A DNA stretch of 64,000 nucleotides from Oscillospiraceae bacterium. Lineage in GTDB: Bacteria > Bacillota > Clostridia > Oscillospirales > Oscillospiraceae. Below, piece by piece: positions 61,794 through 64,000 of the stretch (positions within the stretch are counted from its first letter, which is position 1; every line of letters begins with the position of its first letter). Location of the stretch: assembly GCA_017549125.1 (NCBI GenBank), contig JAFYVL010000035.1, positions 1 through 64,000 on the forward strand, in the 5' to 3' direction. The notes below the pieces were generated by a model, which was not told where the DNA came from, searched no databases, and saw only the letters and a program-made list of their open reading frames with translations. Made by a program: the position numbers and the translations under genes.

Positions 61794-64000
61794 ATGAAAA
61801 AACAATTATTAGCGATTTTGCTGGCATTGGTGGTCGTCATTGGCGTCGTGGCCATGACCACCGCAGATGTACAGGCAGAAAATGAAGAGATTCATTTATT
61901 GTATGATGACAGAAAAGATTTGTCTCAATTGATCGGCCAATCCGCTTCTGCGGTTGTCATCAGCAATGAAACGGTCACATCCTATGCAGTAGGTTCTGAC
62001 CAGAAGGATGCCCACGTGCTTGCCTATGAAAATGGCAAGGTCTACGCTGTGGGTGTGGGTACGGCAACCTTGACCGTAGACGGAACTTCCTATGATGTAA
62101 CCGTCCAGCCTGCGCCCATCTCCCTGTTTATGATCACCGGTCATAGTGTGGGTGCGGGTCAGGAGGGTACTGCCAGCCAGTCCGTGGCTGTGGAAGCCGG
62201 ACAGGCATACAGCTCCTACTACGTTAATAGTCTGGATACCACCAAGGTAGATGGCTATGGCTTGGGCTATGGCTCTGAAAATCGTGCAGGCAATGAAAGC
62301 TCCAATCAGTACAACAGTACCGGCATTCTGGATGCCTTCGCCGCCGGTAATGGCGGCACAGTGGGCGTAGGTTCCGGCTTTGCCGCCCAGTGGGTGGAGA
62401 ATACCGGTGAAAAGATCTGGGTGCTGAACGCAGCTGTGCCCGGTTCCTGCATCAACCAGTGGAAAGAAGGTCAAGCCGGTCACCATACCAGCGGTGCTTA
62501 TGCCTATAATTACTATGATAAGGCCGTTGAGATGTATCAGTGCGCCCAGCAGATCCTGAAAAACGAGATCGCTGCTGGTCACTATACCCTCAGCCACATG
62601 GGCATTGTTCAGTTCTCCGGTGCAAACTTCTCGAACCGCTATCCGAATTGGACGCTGGATAGTCTGAAGCAGGATTATACAGATCTGTGGAATGGTTTCC
62701 GGGAAGCCTTTACCGTGGATATGGATGGAGACGGTGACACGGAAACCGTCGAGAAGCTGGCGCTCGTTCCTTTCTGGAGCGATACCAGCAAGACATTTAC
62801 CAACGAAAAGGCTGCAAACTATTATATGTCTGCCAGCCAGGAATGGCCTGACATATTTGTGGTATCCGATGTGTATCGTAACTGGGTGACAGTTGACGGC
62901 TTGGCATCCTTCCCCGCCATCGACTATGCCACCAACAGCGGTGAAACTTTGCAAGTTCCCACCTCTGTGCGGCATTCTTCTCAGGGCGGTACCAGCGATT
63001 TGAGCGTATTCTGCCCTAAGGATACAGCCCATTTGAGCCAGGTGGCCTATAATGCCGTAGGCTTTGACATTGGCAACAACCTGTATACCTATTTCTATGA
63101 GAATGTTTCTGCCACCGAGGCACATTTTGAGAATACATCCGCTAAGGATCTGACTTCTGTGACCCTCGTTCCCGGAGAGCAGATCTCCATCGTGCCTGTG
63201 GTGAAGCCGGTTTACGGCAAGAATGTGACTTTGGTTGCAGAAGGCGCAGTTTCCCTGAACGGCAACTGCATTATCGGCAAGGAAGCCGGCTCCGGTCAGG
63301 TGAAGATCCTGATTGGCGATCAGGTCGCAGATACTTTGACCGTAACCGTGGAAGAGAACGGACATGAAGCACATTGTGCCTGTGGTGGTCATGCCAATGG
63401 CATGAAGGATCATACCTGCTCCACTTTGTCCAACTGGACAGCCTGGACCAGTAACAATTCCCTGCCCACCACTTCTGGCAACTATTATCTGACGGATCAT
63501 GTTACCTTGAAGACGGCAGTTACCATTGCATCCGGTGTGGATGTGAAGCTGTGTCTGAACGGCTTCAACATCACCACCACCGCAACCGGTGCTCGTCTGA
63601 TCAACCAAAAGGGCACTTTGAGCATCACCGATTGCCACCCGAAGTCCGGTTGGGGTACGCTCAGCAGCGCAATTACCAACAAGTTTGCAGCCATCATGTA
63701 TACCTATGAGAGCGCTGTGACCAATCTCTACGCAGGTAACTATGATGCCTCTAAGGCAACCATTACCCAAGGCGGTGCGATTTTTGTTCAGGGTGGTATT
63801 TTGAATGTATACGGCGGCAATATCACCGGTGCCAATATGGTGACCCATGCGGATGTGTCTGAAGTTCGGGGCGGTGTGATCCACCTGCTGAAGTCCGCTA
63901 AGCTGAATATGTATGGCGGTACGCTCCAGGGCAGCTCCGGTGAGTGCAACGGCGGCGGTGTGAGCATCAAGGGCGGCACGACCTTTCATATGTATGGCGG
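61794..64000 (+). CDS. Secreted SGNH/sialate-esterase-like protein with beta-helix tail (partial)
   Basis: Starts at ATG 61794 (AGGAGG upstream) and is open at the window end, so 735 codons are visible. Signal peptide ~1-29 (LLAILLALVVVIGVVAM, cut near VQA). A Big-type Ig domain (~30-110) is followed by a SASA/SGNH hydrolase-like domain (~112-385): LFMITGHSVGAGQEG, VLNAAVPGSCINQW, MGIVQFSGANF and VRHSSQGGTSDL. The usual GQSN nucleophile box is altered to GHSVGAG. After another Ig-like domain comes a His/Cys box (HCACGG...KDHTC, 63372-63420) and WTAWT, then beta-helix coils (LYAGNYDAS, VYGGNITGAN, MYGGTLQGSSG). It is probably a surface esterase; the O-acetyl-sialate substrate is only a guess from the family. 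Confidence 0.75.
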   Translation, partial: MKKQLLAILLALVVVIGVVAMTTADVQAENEEIHLLYDDRKDLSQLIGQSASAVVISNETVTSYAVGSDQKDAHVLAYENGKVYAVGVGTATLTVDGTSYDVTVQPAPISLFMITGHSVGAGQEGTASQSVAVEAGQAYSSYYVNSLDTTKVDGYGLGYGSENRAGNESSNQYNSTGILDAFAAGNGGTVGVGSGFAAQWVENTGEKIWVLNAAVPGSCINQWKEGQAGHHTSGAYAYNYYDKAVEMYQCAQQILKNEIAAGHYTLSHMGIVQFSGANFSNRYPNWTLDSLKQDYTDLWNGFREAFTVDMDGDGDTETVEKLALVPFWSDTSKTFTNEKAANYYMSASQEWPDIFVVSDVYRNWVTVDGLASFPAIDYATNSGETLQVPTSVRHSSQGGTSDLSVFCPKDTAHLSQVAYNAVGFDIGNNLYTYFYENVSATEAHFENTSAKDLTSVTLVPGEQISIVPVVKPVYGKNVTLVAEGAVSLNGNCIIGKEAGSGQVKILIGDQVADTLTVTVEENGHEAHCACGGHANGMKDHTCSTLSNWTAWTSNNSLPTTSGNYYLTDHVTLKTAVTIASGVDVKLCLNGFNITTTATGARLINQKGTLSITDCHPKSGWGTLSSAITNKFAAIMYTYESAVTNLYAGNYDASKATITQGGAIFVQGGILNVYGGNITGANMVTHADVSEVRGGVIHLLKSAKLNMYGGTLQGSSGECNGGGVSIKGGTTFHMYG

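Overview
The window looks like a chromosomal segment of an anaerobic, Gram-positive gut Clostridium relative, most likely Oscillospiraceae/Ruminococcaceae. This is inferred from three things: strong AAGGAGG ribosome sites; very large secreted proteins with HTCSCGD-type, InlB-type and beta-helix modules; and a nested-palindrome intergenic repeat at 47210-47320 of a style I associate with that family. Almost every gene lies on the + strand. The exceptions are one lipoprotein (22140-24038) and one AraC regulator (44852-45613). The theme is host- or plant-glycan use at the cell surface.

Layout. 1-1869: the end of an N-acylglucosamine 2-epimerase and a TIM-barrel hydrolase-like protein. 2021-18511: three giant secreted proteins (a GH123-like glycosidase, a binding protein, and a 2671-residue protein with two SGNH esterase domains and a metallophosphoesterase). 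They share 14 copies of an unrecognised ~120-residue repeat. 18618-21742: GH20 hexosaminidase and glycerate 2-kinase. 21857-21978: remnant of an IS3-type element. 22140-24038: lipoprotein on the minus strand.

24573-39857 is the most striking part: a compact, apparently single operon ending in a clear terminator. It encodes a 2490-residue surface protein with a von Willebrand A domain, an 83-residue four-cysteine peptide whose start overlaps the giant gene's stop, an HPr-kinase-like ATPase, a radical SAM/SPASM enzyme, a membrane-anchored acidic protein, a PqqD-like peptide chaperone, a Wzz/BY-kinase-like protein with a broken Walker A and a (GY)12 tail, a CpsB-type PHP tyrosine phosphatase, an anchored Ig-like protein, and a second Wzz/BY-kinase with intact ATPase motifs. 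This looks like a RiPP-type peptide-modification cassette joined to a tyrosine-phosphorylation switch, with no glycosyltransferase genes in the operon.

40027-44767: phosphodiesterase, DUF4965-type glutaminase-like protein, sugar isomerase/epimerase and polysaccharide deacetylase, closed by a perfect 18-bp terminator. 44852-53867: an AraC regulator divergent from a hexuronate operon (UxaC, SDR fructuronate reductase, UxuA, RraA-like, GH39-like, GH5-like). The three enzymes take glucuronate to 2-keto-3-deoxygluconate; the KDG kinase and aldolase are not in the window. 53896-64000: a ceramidase-like lipoprotein, a 2112-residue beta-helix surface protein with six N-terminal repeats, and the start of a SGNH/sialate-esterase-like surface protein cut by the window end.

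No tRNA, rRNA, CRISPR array, phage gene or complete insertion sequence was seen. None of the giant proteins shows an LPXTG motif or SLH domain, so how they are held at the surface is not apparent.
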